DNA of 23,186 nt from Cyclospora cayetanensis (taxonomy: Eukaryota; Apicomplexa; Conoidasida; Eucoccidiorida; Eimeriidae): positions 1 through 23,186 of the forward strand of contig NW_020312268.1 in assembly GCF_002999335.1 (NCBI RefSeq). Reading direction: 5' to 3'. Each line of letters opens with the position of its first letter. The stretch's first letter is position 1. Made by a program: the position numbers and the translations under genes. Positions 1 to 11,514 of this stretch are shown here, one piece after another. The notes beneath the pieces are model-generated. The model was not told the origin of the DNA. It made no database searches and saw only the letters and a program-made list of their open reading frames with translations.

Positions 1-896
1 GTACCAGACACCACCTACGCCACATTGGCTGCTTATCCGCACCCACATCCAAACCGCACCTCGATTCCACTACCCACTCTCTGAATTTCGCCAACGCAGA
101 CCGGCACTAGCAAATGCGCACTACCAGTGCAAAGGCTGCATTAAGTACAACAGCAAAACATCAAAGATCCACAGGCATTCGAAGCTGCTTAGGATCTCCT
201 AAGCAAGCATGCCGCTTGGTCCTACAATTGTCCCTTTCACCTGCTGCCACTGCAATAGATAATATATGAGCATACATGTGAAACACACATCCAGTGCAGT
301 GCGCAGCCTACTCCTGTTCGTGCGCATGCACATAACAACAGTGCTAGCCATCCCACTGCAGCACACAAGCTAGATGCTGGCCTGAGCCTACATGCATTAG
401 ATACAACGAAAACACATACTACACCCCACACGTTTGCATGCAAAGAGCGCACTGCCCGAGCCATGCAGCGTGCAAATGTTTACCAGCCTCCAGATCAATT
501 CCGCATCAAGGCGACAGCAAGTGCTAGCCGATGTGCTCGTGCTAGAACCACTCTAGCCTTATGGCCAAGGAGAAAGCAAACTTCAAACACTCGAAGCAAG
601 TGACCACTTCTCCAAACACATGCCATACAAGAAATGGCTACATAGTATGAAAAACCAATTGGGCATAGCCTCATACTGACGTAGGCGGTTCTATTCCTGC
701 TTTTCATATTGTTGCTTTAACCACATGCAATACGACACGACGACACCCCCCAACGCAGATTTACGCACAGGAGCCGCACTGCAACTGGCTTCCTAAACAC
801 CTGCCAACTCAGCATCGTAATGCCAAAGTTGCCTAAACGCACGGACGCCTGCCAGTCTCCACCAACACTCCGCACCACAGGTCTAGGGAACCAGTG
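1..896 (+). repeat. Array unit 1 (896 bp)
   Basis: The window opens on the second G of the GGTACC phase. The tail of the open frame runs to a TAA at 200-202. The second hairpin of the unit (CTTATG...CATAAG) is destroyed here: from about 570 to 600 the sequence is an A-rich stretch unlike every other unit. It has the left-end allele TTTACGCAC at about 760 and a C-run insertion before AACGCAG near 750 that is shared with unit 5. Confidence 0.93.
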
Positions 897-1786
897 GTAC
901 CAGACACCACCTACGCCACATTGGCTGCTTATCCGCACCCACATCCAAACCGCACCTCGATTCCACTACCCACGTTCTGAAAATCGCCAATGCAGACCGG
1001 CACTAGCAAATGCGCACTACCAGTGCAAAGGCTGCATTAAGTACAACAGCAAAATATCAGAGATCTACGGCGACTCGAAGCTGCTTAGGCTCTCCTGAAC
1101 AAGCATGCCTCTAGGTCCTACAATTGTCCCCTTCACCTGCTGCCACTGCAATAGATAATATATGAGCATACATGTGAAGCACACATTTAGTGCAGTGCGC
1201 AGCATACTGCTGTTCATGCGCATGCACATAACAACAGTGCTAGCCATCCCACTGCAGCACACAAGCTAGATGCTGGCCTGAGCATACATGCATTAGATAC
1301 AGCAAAAACACATACTACACCCCACACCTTTGTATGCAAAGAGCGCACTCCCTGTGTCATGTAGCGTGCAAATGTTTACCAGCCTCCAGATCAATTCCGC
1401 ATCAAAGCGACAGCAAGTGCTAGCCGATGTGCTCGTGCTAGAACCACTCTAGTCTTATGGCCAAGCTCGCATAAGCATTCAATACGCTGGAAACAACTGA
1501 CCACGTTTCTATCCATGTGCCATAGAACACGCCTAAATAGTATGAAACACCAATTCCGCAAAGCCACACACTCACATAAGCGGTTCTATTCCTGCTTTTC
1601 ATATTGTTGCTTTGACCACATGCAATACGACACGACGACACCAACGCAGATTTACGCACAGGAGCCGTACTGCAACTGGCTTCCTAAACACCTGCCAACT
1701 CACCATCGTCCTGTCAAAGGCCCCAGACGCACGGTCGCCTGCCAGTCTCCACCAACATTGTGCACCACAGGTCTAGGGAACCAGTG
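897..1786 (+). repeat. Array unit 2 (890 bp)
   Basis: The 92-codon frame, starting at ATG 820 in the previous unit, is intact to TGA at 1098. The 14-bp palindrome is altered to TTTGTATGCAAA near 1328. Both small hairpins are intact from about 1438. It carries left-end alleles (TTTACGCAC, GTCTAGGGAAC). Confidence 0.93.
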
Positions 1787-2675
1787 GTACCAGACACCAC
1801 CTACGCCACATTGGCTGCTTATCCGCACCCACATCCAAACCGCACCTCGATTCCACAACCCACTGCTTGAAATTCGTCAACGCAGACAAACATACCAAAT
1901 GCACGCCATCAGCGCAAAACCTGCATTACGTACACTACCGAATGATTAAAGAACTGCAGCCACTAGAAGGTTTTTAGGCTCTCCTGAACAAGCATGCCGC
2001 TAAACCCTACAATTGTCCCCCCCACCAACAGCGACTGCAATAGGGAACATGTGCCCACCCACCTCAGACACACATCCAGTGCATTGCGCAGCCTGATCCT
2101 TCCCCCCAGCATGCACATAACACAGTGCTAGCCATCCCACTGCAGCACACAAGCTAGATGCTGGCCTGAGCCTACATGCATTAGCTACAGCAAAAACACA
2201 TACTACACCCCACACCTTTGCATGCAAAGAGCGCACTTCCTGTGGCATGCAGCGCGCAAATGTTTATCACCCTCCAGATCAATTCCGCATCAAAGCGACA
2301 GCAAGTGCTAGCCGATGTGCTCGTGCTAGAACCACTCTAGCCTTATGGCCATGCTCGCATACATATTCCATCGGCTAGAAACAACTCAGAAGGACTATAA
2401 TCGAATATGCCAGAACACAGTCTTGCAACTTATAAAGTACCAATACCTGTTAACCCTGACTGACATAAGCGGTTCTATTGCTGCTATTGACATTCCTGTT
2501 TGAGCACATCCCTCACTACACGACGACACCAACGCAGATTTACGCACAGGAGACGCACTGCAACTGCCTGCCTAACCACCTGCCAACTCAGCATCATCCT
2601 GTCAAAGGCCCCTAAACGCACGGAAGCCTACCAATCTCCACCAACACTCCGCACCACAGGTGTAGAGGACCAGTG
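1787..2675 (+). repeat. Array unit 3 (889 bp), decayed frame
   Basis: The open frame is broken by a 1-nt deletion around 1890-1900, so the homologous TGA (1985-1987) lies 201 rather than 202 bp past the site. An in-register TAG (CACTAGAAGG) is also present. The segment from about 1990 to 2125 is nearly identical to unit 4 and carries a C-run allele. The right arm of the second hairpin is mutated (CATACA). The block from about 2385 to 2460 is strongly diverged from the other units. Confidence 0.93.
2216..2229. repeat. 14-bp perfect palindrome CTTTGCATGCAAAG, representative copy
   Basis: It is self-complementary over 14 bp and sits in a C/A-rich context (CCCCACAC before it, AGCGCAC after it). 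Most units have it whole. Others have one change (TTTGTATGCAAA, TTTGCATGAAAA, GTTGCATGCAAAG). Each half resembles the ATGCAAA octamer core bound by POU proteins in animals, but nothing else supports that reading. Confidence 0.6.
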
Positions 2676-3568
2676 GTACCAGACACCATCTACGCCACAT
2701 TGGCTGCTTATCCGCACCCACATCCAAACCGCACCTCGATTCCACAACCCACTCTCTGAATTTCGCCAACGCAGACCGGCACTAGCAAAAGCCCACTACC
2801 AGCGAAAACGCTGTATTCAGTACAACAGCAAAACATCAAAGAACTACAGCCATTCAATGGTGCTTAGGCTCTCCTGAACAAGCATGCCGCTAAACCCTAC
2901 AATTGTCCCCCCCGCCAACAGCGACTGCAATAGGGAACATGTGCCCACCCACCTCAGACACACATCCAGTGCATTGCGCAGCCTGATCCTTCCCCCCAGC
3001 ATGCACATAACAACAGTGCTAGCCATCCCACTGCAGCACACAAGCTAGATGCTGGCCTGAGCCTACATGCATTAGCTACAACAAAAACACATACTACACC
3101 CCACACCTTTGTATGCAAAGAGCGCACGTCCTGTGGCATGCAGCGCGCAAATGTTTACCAGCCTCCAGATCAATTCCGCATCAAAGCGACAGGCAGTGCT
3201 ATCCGATGTGCTCGTGCTAGAACCACTCTAGTCTTATGGCCAAGCTCGCATAAGCATTCAATACGCTGGAAACAACTGACCACTTCTATAAACACATGGC
3301 ATGCAACACGCCTCCACATTGTATGAAGCACCAATTCGGCATAGTCCCATACTCACATGAGCAGTTGTGTTGCTGCTATTGACATTGTTGCTTTGAGCAC
3401 ATCCCTCACGATACTACGACACCAACGCAGATTTACGCACAGGAGACGCACTGCAACTGGCTGCCTAACCACTTGCCAACTCAGCACCGTCCTCTCAAAA
3501 TCGCCTAAACGCACGGACGCCTGCCAGTCTCCACCAACACTCCGCACCACAGGTCTAGGGAACCAGTG
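2676..3568 (+). repeat. Array unit 4 (893 bp)
   Basis: The frame stays open to TGA at 2877, but the ATG codon position (2599-2601) reads ATC. The post-stop segment 2880-3015 matches unit 3 with a single substitution plus one base that unit 3 lacks. Both small hairpins are intact, the first starting at about 3217. Confidence 0.93.
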
Positions 3569-4464
3569 GTACCAGACACCACCTACGCCACATTGGCTGC
3601 TTATCCGCACCCACATCCAAACCGCACCTCGATTCCACTACCCACTAGCTGAAATTCGCCAATGCAGACCGGCACTAGCAAATGCGCACTACCAGTGCAA
3701 AGGCTGCATTAAGTACAACAGCAAACCATCAAAGAACTCCAGCCACTCGAAGGTGCTTAGACTCTCCTGAACAAGCATGCCTCTAGGTCCTACAATTGTC
3801 CTTTTCACCTGCTGCCACTGCAATGGATAATATATGAGCATACATGTGAGCCACACATTCAGTGCAGTGCGCAGCCTGATCCTTCCCCCCAGCATGCACA
3901 TAACAACAGTGCTAGCCATCCCACTGCAGCACACAAGCTAGATGCTGGCCTGAGCATACATGCATTACCTACAACAAAAACACATACTACATCCCACGCC
4001 TTTGCATGAAAAGAGCGCACTTCCCGAGCCATGCAGCGTGCATATGTTTACTAGCCTCCAGATCAATTCCGCATCAAAGCGACAGCAAGTGCTAGCCGAT
4101 GTGCTCGTGCTAGAACCACTCTAGTCTTATGGCCAAGCTCGCATAAGCATTCAATACGCTAAAAACAGCAGACAACTGCTGCATTCTCGTGCCATGGAAC
4201 ACGCCTCCGCATATTGTAAAGCTCCCAGAGGCCGTACTCCCACACTCACATAAGCGGTTCTATTGCTGCTTTTCATATTGTTGCTTTGACCACATGCAAT
4301 ACGACACGACGACACCCCCCAACGCAGATTTACGCACAGGAGCCGCACTGCAACTGGCTTCCTAACCACCTGCCAACTCAGCATCGTAATGCCAAAGCCG
4401 CTAAGCGCACGGTCGCCTGCCTGTCTCCACCAACACTCCGCACCACAGGTCTAGAGGACCAGTG
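3569..4464 (+). repeat. Array unit 5 (896 bp)
   Basis: The frame is open to TGA at 3770, with the ATG position (3492) reading CTC. It has the TCCTTCCCCCC allele near 3880-3896. The block at 4160-4250 is strongly diverged (CAGCAGACAACTGCTGC). It is the last unit with the TTTACGCAC allele (about 4330), and it carries the C-run insertion also seen in unit 1. Confidence 0.93.
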
Positions 4465-5327
4465 GTACCAGACACCACCTACGCCACATTGGCTGCTTAT
4501 CCGCACCCACATCCAAACCGCACCTCGCTTGCACAACCCACAAACTGAAAATCGTCAACGCAGACTGGCATTAGCAAATGTGCACTACCAGTTCAAAGGC
4601 TGCACTGGGTACAACAGCAAAACATCAAAGAACTCCAGCCATTCGAAGGTGCTTAGGCTCTCCTGAACAAGCATGCCGCTAGCCCGTACAATTGTCCCTT
4701 TCACCTGCTGCCACTGCAATAGATAACATGCGCGCAGGCATGTGAGACACAAAACCAGTGCAGTGCGGAGCCTACTGCTGCTCATGCGCCTGCACATAAC
4801 AACAGTGCTAGCCATCCCACTGCAGCACACAAGCTAGATGCTGGCCTGAGCCTACATGCATTACCTATAGCAAAAAGTCACATACCACAACCCACACCTT
4901 TGCATGCAAATGTATACCAGCCTCCAGATCAATTCCGCATCAAAGCGACGGCAAGTGCTATCCGATGTGCTCGTGCTAGAACCACTCTAGCCTTATGGCC
5001 AGGCTTGCATAAGCATTCAATACTGTAAAAGCAACTGACCACTTCTATAAACGCATGGCATGCAACAATTCTCAACGCTCTATGAATCACCAAGTCCGCA
5101 TAGGTCCATACTCACATAAGCGGTTCTATTGCTGCTATTGACATTGCTGCTTTGACCACATGCAATACGACACGACGACACCAACGCAGATTTAAGCACA
5201 GGAGCCGCACTGCAACTGGCTTCCTAACCACCTGCCAACTCAGCATCGTAATGCCGAGGCAGCCTAACCGCACGGACGCCTGCCAGTCTCCACCAACCCT
5301 CCGCACCACAGGTCGAGGGGACTACTG
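4465..5327 (+). repeat. Array unit 6 (863 bp, shortest)
   Basis: The frame is open to TGA at 4666, but a 1-nt deletion just after the ATG at 4389 takes that ATG out of frame. A deletion of about 32 bp near 4905-4912 joins two copies of TGCAAA that flank the missing segment in other units. It is the first unit with TTTAAGCAC (about 5190). The site at its right edge is mutated to GGTTCC (5327-5332). Confidence 0.93.
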
Positions 5328-6219
5328 GTTCCAAACACCACCTACCCCACATTGGCTGCTTATCCGCACCCACACCCAAACCGCACCTCGCTTGCACAAC
5401 CCACTATCTAAAAATCGTCAACGCAGACTGGCAGTAGCAAATGCGTACCATCAGCGCAAAGGCTGTATTACGCACAACAGTGAAGCACGGAGGAACAGGA
5501 CCCACTTGGAGCTGCTTAGGCTCTCCTGAACAAGCATGCTGCTTGGTCCTACAATTGTCCCCTCCGCCATCAGCCACTGCAATAGATAATATATGAGCAT
5601 GCAGCTGAAACACACATCCAGTGCAGTGCGCAGCCGACTGCTGTTCATGCGCCTGCACATAACAACAGTGCTAGCCATCCCACTGCAGCACACAAGCTAG
5701 ATGCTGGCCTGAGCCTACATATATTAGCTACAGCAAAACACATACTACACCCCACACCTTTGTATGCAAAAAGCACACTGCTACAGCGATGCGGCGTGGG
5801 AATGTTCACTAGCAGCCAGATCAATTCCGCATCAAAGCGAGGGCACTTGCTAGCCGATGTGCTCGTGCTAGAACCACTCTAGTCTTATGGCCAAGCTCGC
5901 ATAAGCATTCAATACGCTGGAAACAGCAGACCACTTCTCCGAACAGATGATATGCAACCAGCCTCCACATACTACATAGTACAAAGTACCTATAGCCCCA
6001 AAACGACATAAGCGGTTCTGTTGCCGCTTTTCATATTGTTGCTTTGACCGCATGCAATACGACACAACGATAGCAACGCAGATTTAAGCACAGGAGCCGC
6101 ACTGCAACTGGCTTCCTAACCACCTGCCAACTCAGCATCGTAATGCCAAAGCAGCCTAAACGCACGGACGCCTGCCGGTCTCCACCAACACTCCGCACCA
6201 CAGGTCTAGGGAACCAGTG
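5328..6219 (+). repeat. Array unit 7 (892 bp)
   Basis: The frame from ATG 5251 to TGA 5529 is intact, although its tail is unusually diverged (GAAGCACGGAGGAACAGGAC). The block at 5930-6005 is diverged. The right-edge site is GGTATC at 6219. Confidence 0.92.
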
Positions 6220-6421
6220 GTATCAAACACCACCTACGCCACATTGGCTGCTTATCCGCACCCACATCCAAACCGCACCTCGTCTCCACAACCCACTGTC
6301 TGAAAATCGTAAACGCATACCGGCACTAGCAACCGAGCACCATCAGCGCAAACGCTGCAGTAAGTACAACAACAAAACATCAAAGAACTACAGCGACTCG
6401 AAGGTGCTTAGGGTCTCCTGA
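6143..6421 (+). other. Conserved 92-codon open frame, representative copy; probably not a gene
   Basis: Representative of a frame found in every unit. It is intact from ATG to stop in 18 of 25 complete copies. The copies at 820, 5251, 7034, 7929, 9714, 10607, 11507, 12392, 14177, 15059, 15952, 17738, 18633, 19527, 20420, 21316 and 22209 are all 279 nt including the stop. The predicted peptide is small and basic, rich in Thr, Pro, Arg, Lys and Ser, with no signal peptide, membrane helix or familiar motif. Without a plausible ribosome binding site, and with substitutions spread evenly over codon positions, I read it as an open frame inherited with the repeat in stop-poor, A+C-rich DNA. A real but fast-changing small protein cannot be excluded. 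Confidence 0.2.
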
Positions 6422-7110
6422 ACAAGCATGCCTCTAGGTCCTACAATTGTCCCTTTCACCTGCTGCCGATGCAATAGATAACATGTGCGCGGGCATGTGA
6501 GCCACACATTCAGTGCAGTGCGCAGCCTGATGTTCCCCCAGCATGCACATAACAACAGTGCTAGCCATGCCACTGCAGCACACAAGCTAGATGCTGGCCT
6601 GACCCTACATGCATTAGCTACAGCAAAAACACACACTAGACCCCACACCTTTGCATGCAAAGAGCGCACTCCCTGTGGCATGCAGCGTGCAAATGTTTAC
6701 CAGCCTACATATCAATTCCGCATCAAAGCGACAGGCAGTGCTATCCGATGTGCTCGTGCTAGAACCACTCTAGTCTTATGGCCAAGCCCGCATAAGCATT
6801 GAATGCGCTAAAAACAACTGACTACGTCTCCAAACACATGCCATACAGCTCACCTCAACCCTCTATGAAGCACCAATTCGGCATAGCCCCATACTCACAT
6901 AAGCGGTTCTATTGCTGCTTTTCATATTGTTGCTTTGACCACATGCAATACGACACGACGACACCAACGCAGATTTAAGCACAGGAGACGCACTGCCACT
7001 GACTTTCTAACCACCTGCCAACTCAGCATCGTAATGCCAAAGTCCCCTAAACGCATGGACGCCTGCCAGTCTCCACCAACACTCCGCACCACAGGTCTAG
7101 GGAACCAGTG
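6220..7110 (+). repeat. Array unit 8 (891 bp)
   Basis: The frame 6143-6421 is intact. The post-stop allele is a shortened form (GATGTTCCCCCAGCATGC), giving 137 rather than 139 bp from the stop to GTGCTAGCC. The 14-bp palindrome is intact. The loop of the second hairpin has a substitution (GCCAAGCCCG). Confidence 0.93.
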
Positions 7111-8005
7111 GTACCAGACACCACCTACGCCACATTGGCTGCTTATCCGCACCCACACCCAAACTACACCTGGTTTCCACAACCCACTGCCTGAAAATCA
7201 CACACGCATGCCGGTACTAGCAAACGCGCACTATCAGCGAAAAGCCTGCATTACGTACAAGAGCGAAGCAGGGAGAAACACGACCCACTCGACGGTGCTT
7301 AGGATCTCCTGAACTAGCATGCCGCTTGGTACCACAATTGTCCCCTACATCATCAGCCACTGCAATAGATAACATATGAGCATCCACGTGAAACTCACAT
7401 TCAGCGCAGTGTGCAGCTTACTGCTGCCCATGCGCCTGGACCCATAACAACAGTGCTAGCCATCCCACTGCAGCACACAAGCTAGATGCTGCCCTAAGCC
7501 TACATGCATTACCTACAACAAAAACACATACTACACCCCACACCTTTGCATGAAAAGTGCGCACTGCCCAAGCCATGCAGCGTGCAAACGTTTACCAGCC
7601 TACATATAAATTCCGCATCAAAGCGACAGCAAGCGCTAGCCGATGGGCCCGTGCTAGAACCAATCTAGTCTTATGGCCAAGCTCGCATAAGCATTCAATA
7701 CACTAAAAGCAACTGACCACCTCTCCAAACACATGGCGTGCAGCACCCCTTCGCATTGTACAAAGCACCAATTCGGCATAGCCCCATACTCACATAAGCG
7801 GTTCTATTGCTGCTATTGACATTGTTGCTTTGACCACATGCAATACGACACGACGACACCAACGCAGATTTAAGCACAGGAGACGCACTGCCACTGGCTT
7901 CCTAACCACCTGCCAACTCAGCATCGTAATGCCAAAGCAGCCTAAACGCACGGACGCCTGCCAGTCTCCACCAACACTCCGCACCACAGGACTAGGGAAC
8001 CAGTG
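7111..8005 (+). repeat. Array unit 9 (895 bp)
   Basis: The frame 7034-7312 is intact. An additional GGTACC at 7328-7333 (CTTGGTACCACAATTG) is shared only with unit 19. Two extra bases lie before GTGCTAGCC (141 bp from the stop). Confidence 0.93.
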
Positions 8006-8899
8006 GTACCAGACACCACCTACCCCACATTGGCTGCTTATCCGCACCCACACCCAAGGCGCACCTCGCTTCCACAACCCACTATCTAGAAATCGCCAAC
8101 GCAGACTGGCGTCGGCAAATGCGCACCATCAGCGCAAAGGCTGCATTACGTACAACAGTGAATCATCAAAGAACTACAGCGAGTCGAAGGTGCTTAGACT
8201 CTGCTGAACAAGCATGCCTCTAGGTCCTACAATTGTCCCTTTCGCCTGCTCCCACTGCAATAGATAATATAGGACACCCCTTTTGAACCACACATTTAGT
8301 GCAGTGCGCAGCCTACTGCTGTTCATGCGCCTGCACATAACAACAGTGCTAGCCATCCCACTGCAGCACACAAGCTAGATGCTGGCCTGAGCCTACATGC
8401 ATTACCTATAGCATAAGCACATACTACACTCCGCACCTTTGCATGCGAAGAGCGCACTGCCCAGGCCATACAGCGTGCAAATGTTAACCAGCCTCCATAT
8501 CAACTCCGCATCAAAGCGACGGCAAATGCTAGCCGATGGGTCCGTGCTAGAACCACTCCAGTCTTATGGCCAAGCTCGCATACGCATTCTATAGGCCAAA
8601 AACAAGTTACCACTTTTCCCATACATATAGCGTGAAATAAGCCGACCTATGGGGTGACGCACCAATTCGCCATAGGTCCATACTGACATAAGCGGTTCTA
8701 TTGCTGCTAGTGATATTACTGCTTTGACGACATGCAATACGACATGACGCTACCAACGCAGATTTAAGCACAGGAGCCGTATTGCAACTGGCGTCCTAAC
8801 CACCTGCCAACTCAGCATCGTAATCCCAAAGTGCCGTAAACGCACGGACCCCTGCCTGTCTCCACCAACACTCCGCACCACAGGTCTAGGGGACCAGTG
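8006..8899 (+). repeat. Array unit 10 (894 bp)
   Basis: The frame 7929-8207 is intact. The A+T-rich block is followed by a private variant (GGACACCCCTTTTGAACC) around 8272-8290. The first hairpin is disrupted (CTCCAG). The block at 8600-8670 is strongly diverged. Confidence 0.93.
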
Positions 8900-9790
8900 G
8901 TACCAGACACCACCTACCCCACATTGGCTGCTTATCCACCCCCACATCCAAACCGCAACTGGCTTCCACAACCCACTGACTGAAAATCAGGAACGCAGAC
9001 TGGCGTCGGCAAATGTGCACCATCAGCGCAAAGGTTGCATTACGTACAACAGCAAATCATCAAAGAACACCAGCCAATCGAAGATTGTTAGGCTCTGCTG
9101 AACAAGCATGCCGCTAAGCCTTACAATTATCACTTTCACCTGCTGCCGATGCAATAGATAACATATGAGCATCCATGTCAGAAACGCATCCAGTGCAGTG
9201 CGCAGCCTGATCCTTCCCCCCAGCATGCACATAACAACAGTGCTAGCCATCCCAATGCAGCACACAAGCTAGATGCTGGCCTGAGCCTACATGCATTAGC
9301 TACAACAAAAACACATACTACACCCCACACCTTTGCATGCAAAGAACGCACTTCCCGAGCTATAGAGCGTGCAAATGTTTACCAGCCTCCATATCAATTC
9401 CGCATCAAAGCGATAGCAAGTGCTAGCCGATGTGCTCGTGCTAGAACCACTCTAGTCTTATGGCCAAGCTCGCATAAGCATTCAATACGCTAAAAAAATG
9501 ACTTTTTCTCCAATCACACGCAATGATCCACGACACCACATGATACGAAGCACTAGTGCGGCGTAGTCCCAAACTTACATAAGCGGTTCTATTGCTGCTA
9601 TTGACATCGTTCCTTAATGCACATGTAAAATGACACGACGACACCAACGGAGATTTAAGCACAGGCGACGCACTGCAACTGGCTTCCTAACCACCTGCCA
9701 ACTCAGAATCGTAATGCCAAAGCAGCCTAAACGCACGGACGCCTGCCAGTCTCCACCAACACTCCGCACCACAGGTCTAGGGAACCAGTG
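8900..9790 (+). repeat. Array unit 11 (891 bp), frame without ATG
   Basis: The frame is open to TGA at 9099-9101, but the start position 8823-8825 is ATC instead of ATG. A TGA about 80 nt upstream of it (in GACATGACGC) also removes the upstream extension seen in other copies. It carries the TCCTTCCCCCC allele near 9202-9225, like units 3-5. Confidence 0.93.
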
Positions 9791-10683
9791 GTACCGAACA
9801 CCGCCTACGCCACATTGGCTGCTTATCCGCACCCACACCCAAGGCGCACCTCGCTTCCACAACCCACTAACTGAACATCGTCAGCGCACACCGGCAGTAG
9901 CAAATGCGCACTATCAGTGCAAAGCCTGCATTAGGTACAACAGCAAAACATCAAAAAACTACAGCGACTCGAAGCTGCTGAGGCTCTGCTGAACAAGCAT
10001 GCCTCTAGGTCCTACAATTCTCCCCTCCACCATCAGCCACTGCAATATATAATACATAAGCATCCACGAGAAATACACATTTAGTGAAGTGCGGAACCTC
10101 CTGCTGCTCATGCGCCTGCACATAACAACAGTGCTAGCCATCCCACTGCAGCACACAAGCTAGATGCTGCCCTGACCCTACATGCATTACCTACAGCAAA
10201 AACACATACTAGACCCCACACCTTTGCATGCAAAGAGCGCACTGCCTGTGGCATGTAGCGTGCAAATGTTTACCAGCCTCCATATCAATTCCGCATCAAA
10301 GCGACAGCAAGTGCTAGCCGATGTGCCCGTGCTAGAACCAATCTAGTCTTATGGCCAAGCTCGCATAAACATTCCATACGCCAGCCACAACTGATTACTT
10401 CTATAAACACATGCCATGCAACACTTCTTCAAATATCATATAGCACCAATTCAGCATATCCATGTACTCACACAAGCGGTTCTATTGCTGCTTTTCATAT
10501 TGTTGCTTTGACCACATGCCGTACGACACGACGACACCAACGCAGATTTAAGCACAGGAGACGCACTGCCACTGGCTTCCTAACCACTTGCCAACTCAGC
10601 ATCGTAATGCCAAAGTCCCCTAAACGCACGGACGCCTGCCTGTCTCCACCAACACTCCGCACCACAGGTTTAGGGGACCAGTG
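9791..10683 (+). repeat. Array unit 12 (893 bp)
   Basis: The frame 9714-9992 is intact. The block at 10390-10470 is diverged. It is the first unit whose right edge carries GTTTAGGGGAC, so the 11-bp inverted repeat is perfect here (10615-10678). Confidence 0.93.
10615..10678. repeat. Inverted repeat, perfect 11-bp arms
   Basis: Arms at 10615-10625 and 10668-10678. This is the first perfect copy from the left. Earlier units have a mismatched right arm (GTCTAGGG...) or a left arm reading GCAGCCTAAAC. Confidence 0.78.
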
Positions 10684-11231
10684 GTACCAAACACCACCTA
10701 CGCCACATTGGCTGCTTATCCACACCCACACACAAACTGCACCTGGCTTCCACAACCCACTGACTGACTTTCGTCAACGTACACTGACAGTATCAAATGT
10801 GCGCTACCAGTGCGAAGCCTGCGTTACGTACAACAGTGAATCATTGAAGAACTCCAGCGAGTCGAAGGTGCTTGGGCTCTCCTAAACAAGCATGGCGCTC
10901 GGTCCTACAATTGTTCCTTTCACCTGCTGCCACTGCAATAGATAATATATGAGCATCCATGTGAGAAACACATCCAGTGCAGTGCGTGGGCCGCTGCCTG
11001 GTCCTTCTTCCCAGCATGCACATAACAACAGTGCTAGCCATCCCACTGCAGCACACAACCTAGATGCTGCCCTGAACCTACATGGATTAGCTATAGCAAA
11101 AACACATACTACACCCCACACCTTTGCATGCAAAGAGGAAACTACTTGTGCCATCCGGCGTGCATATGTTCACCAGCCTACATACCAATTCCGCATCAAA
11201 GCGACAGTAAGTGCTAGCTGATGTGCTCGTG

Positions 11232-11269
11232 CTAGAACCACTCTAGTCTTATGGCCAAGCTCGCATAAG
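11232..11269 (+). other. Pair of adjacent conserved hairpins, representative copy
   Basis: Hairpin 1 is CTAGA (11232-11236), loop ACCAC, TCTAG (11242-11246). Hairpin 2 is CTTATG (11248-11253), a 10-nt loop, CATAAG (11264-11269). The pair stands in the same place in nearly every unit. Some changes keep pairing through G-T wobble (CTGGA at about 16570, TCTGG at about 14808, CATGAG at about 21966). Hairpin 2 is lost in unit 1 and weakened in units 3, 10, 12, 14 and 19. It could be an RNA structure or a protein site. Confidence 0.6.
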
Positions 11270-11514
11270 CATTCCATAAGCTAAAAACAACTGACAGCTT
11301 CTCCAACCGCACGCCATACAACAAGCCTCCACATTGTATGAAGCACCAATTCGGCATAGCCCCATACTCACATAAGCGGTTCTATTGCTGCTATTGATAT
11401 CGTTGCTTTGACCACATGCAATACGACACGACGACACCAACGCAGATTTAAGCACAGGAGACGTACTGCAACTGGCGTCCTAACCACCTGCCAACTCAGC
11501 ATCGTAATGCCAAA

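Noticed and set aside
2216..2240. Kinetoplast minicircle origin motif on the minus strand (GGTGTGGGGTGTAG)
   Set aside because: It resembles but does not match GGGGTTGGTGTA, and no other minicircle block is visible.
5152..5529. 125-codon forward frame starting at TTG (TTGACCACATGC), repeated in most units
   Set aside because: The part upstream of the ATG is carried in other reading frames in units 2, 3 and 6 because of compensating indels, there is no ribosome binding site, and substitutions show no codon pattern. The TTG start is only the edge of the open stretch.
11248..11400. Possible RNA polymerase III internal promoter: TGGCCAAGCTCG as A box and GGTTCTATTGC as B box
   Set aside because: The B box lacks the GGTTCGANNCC core, the spacing of over 100 bp is long, and no T-run terminator follows.
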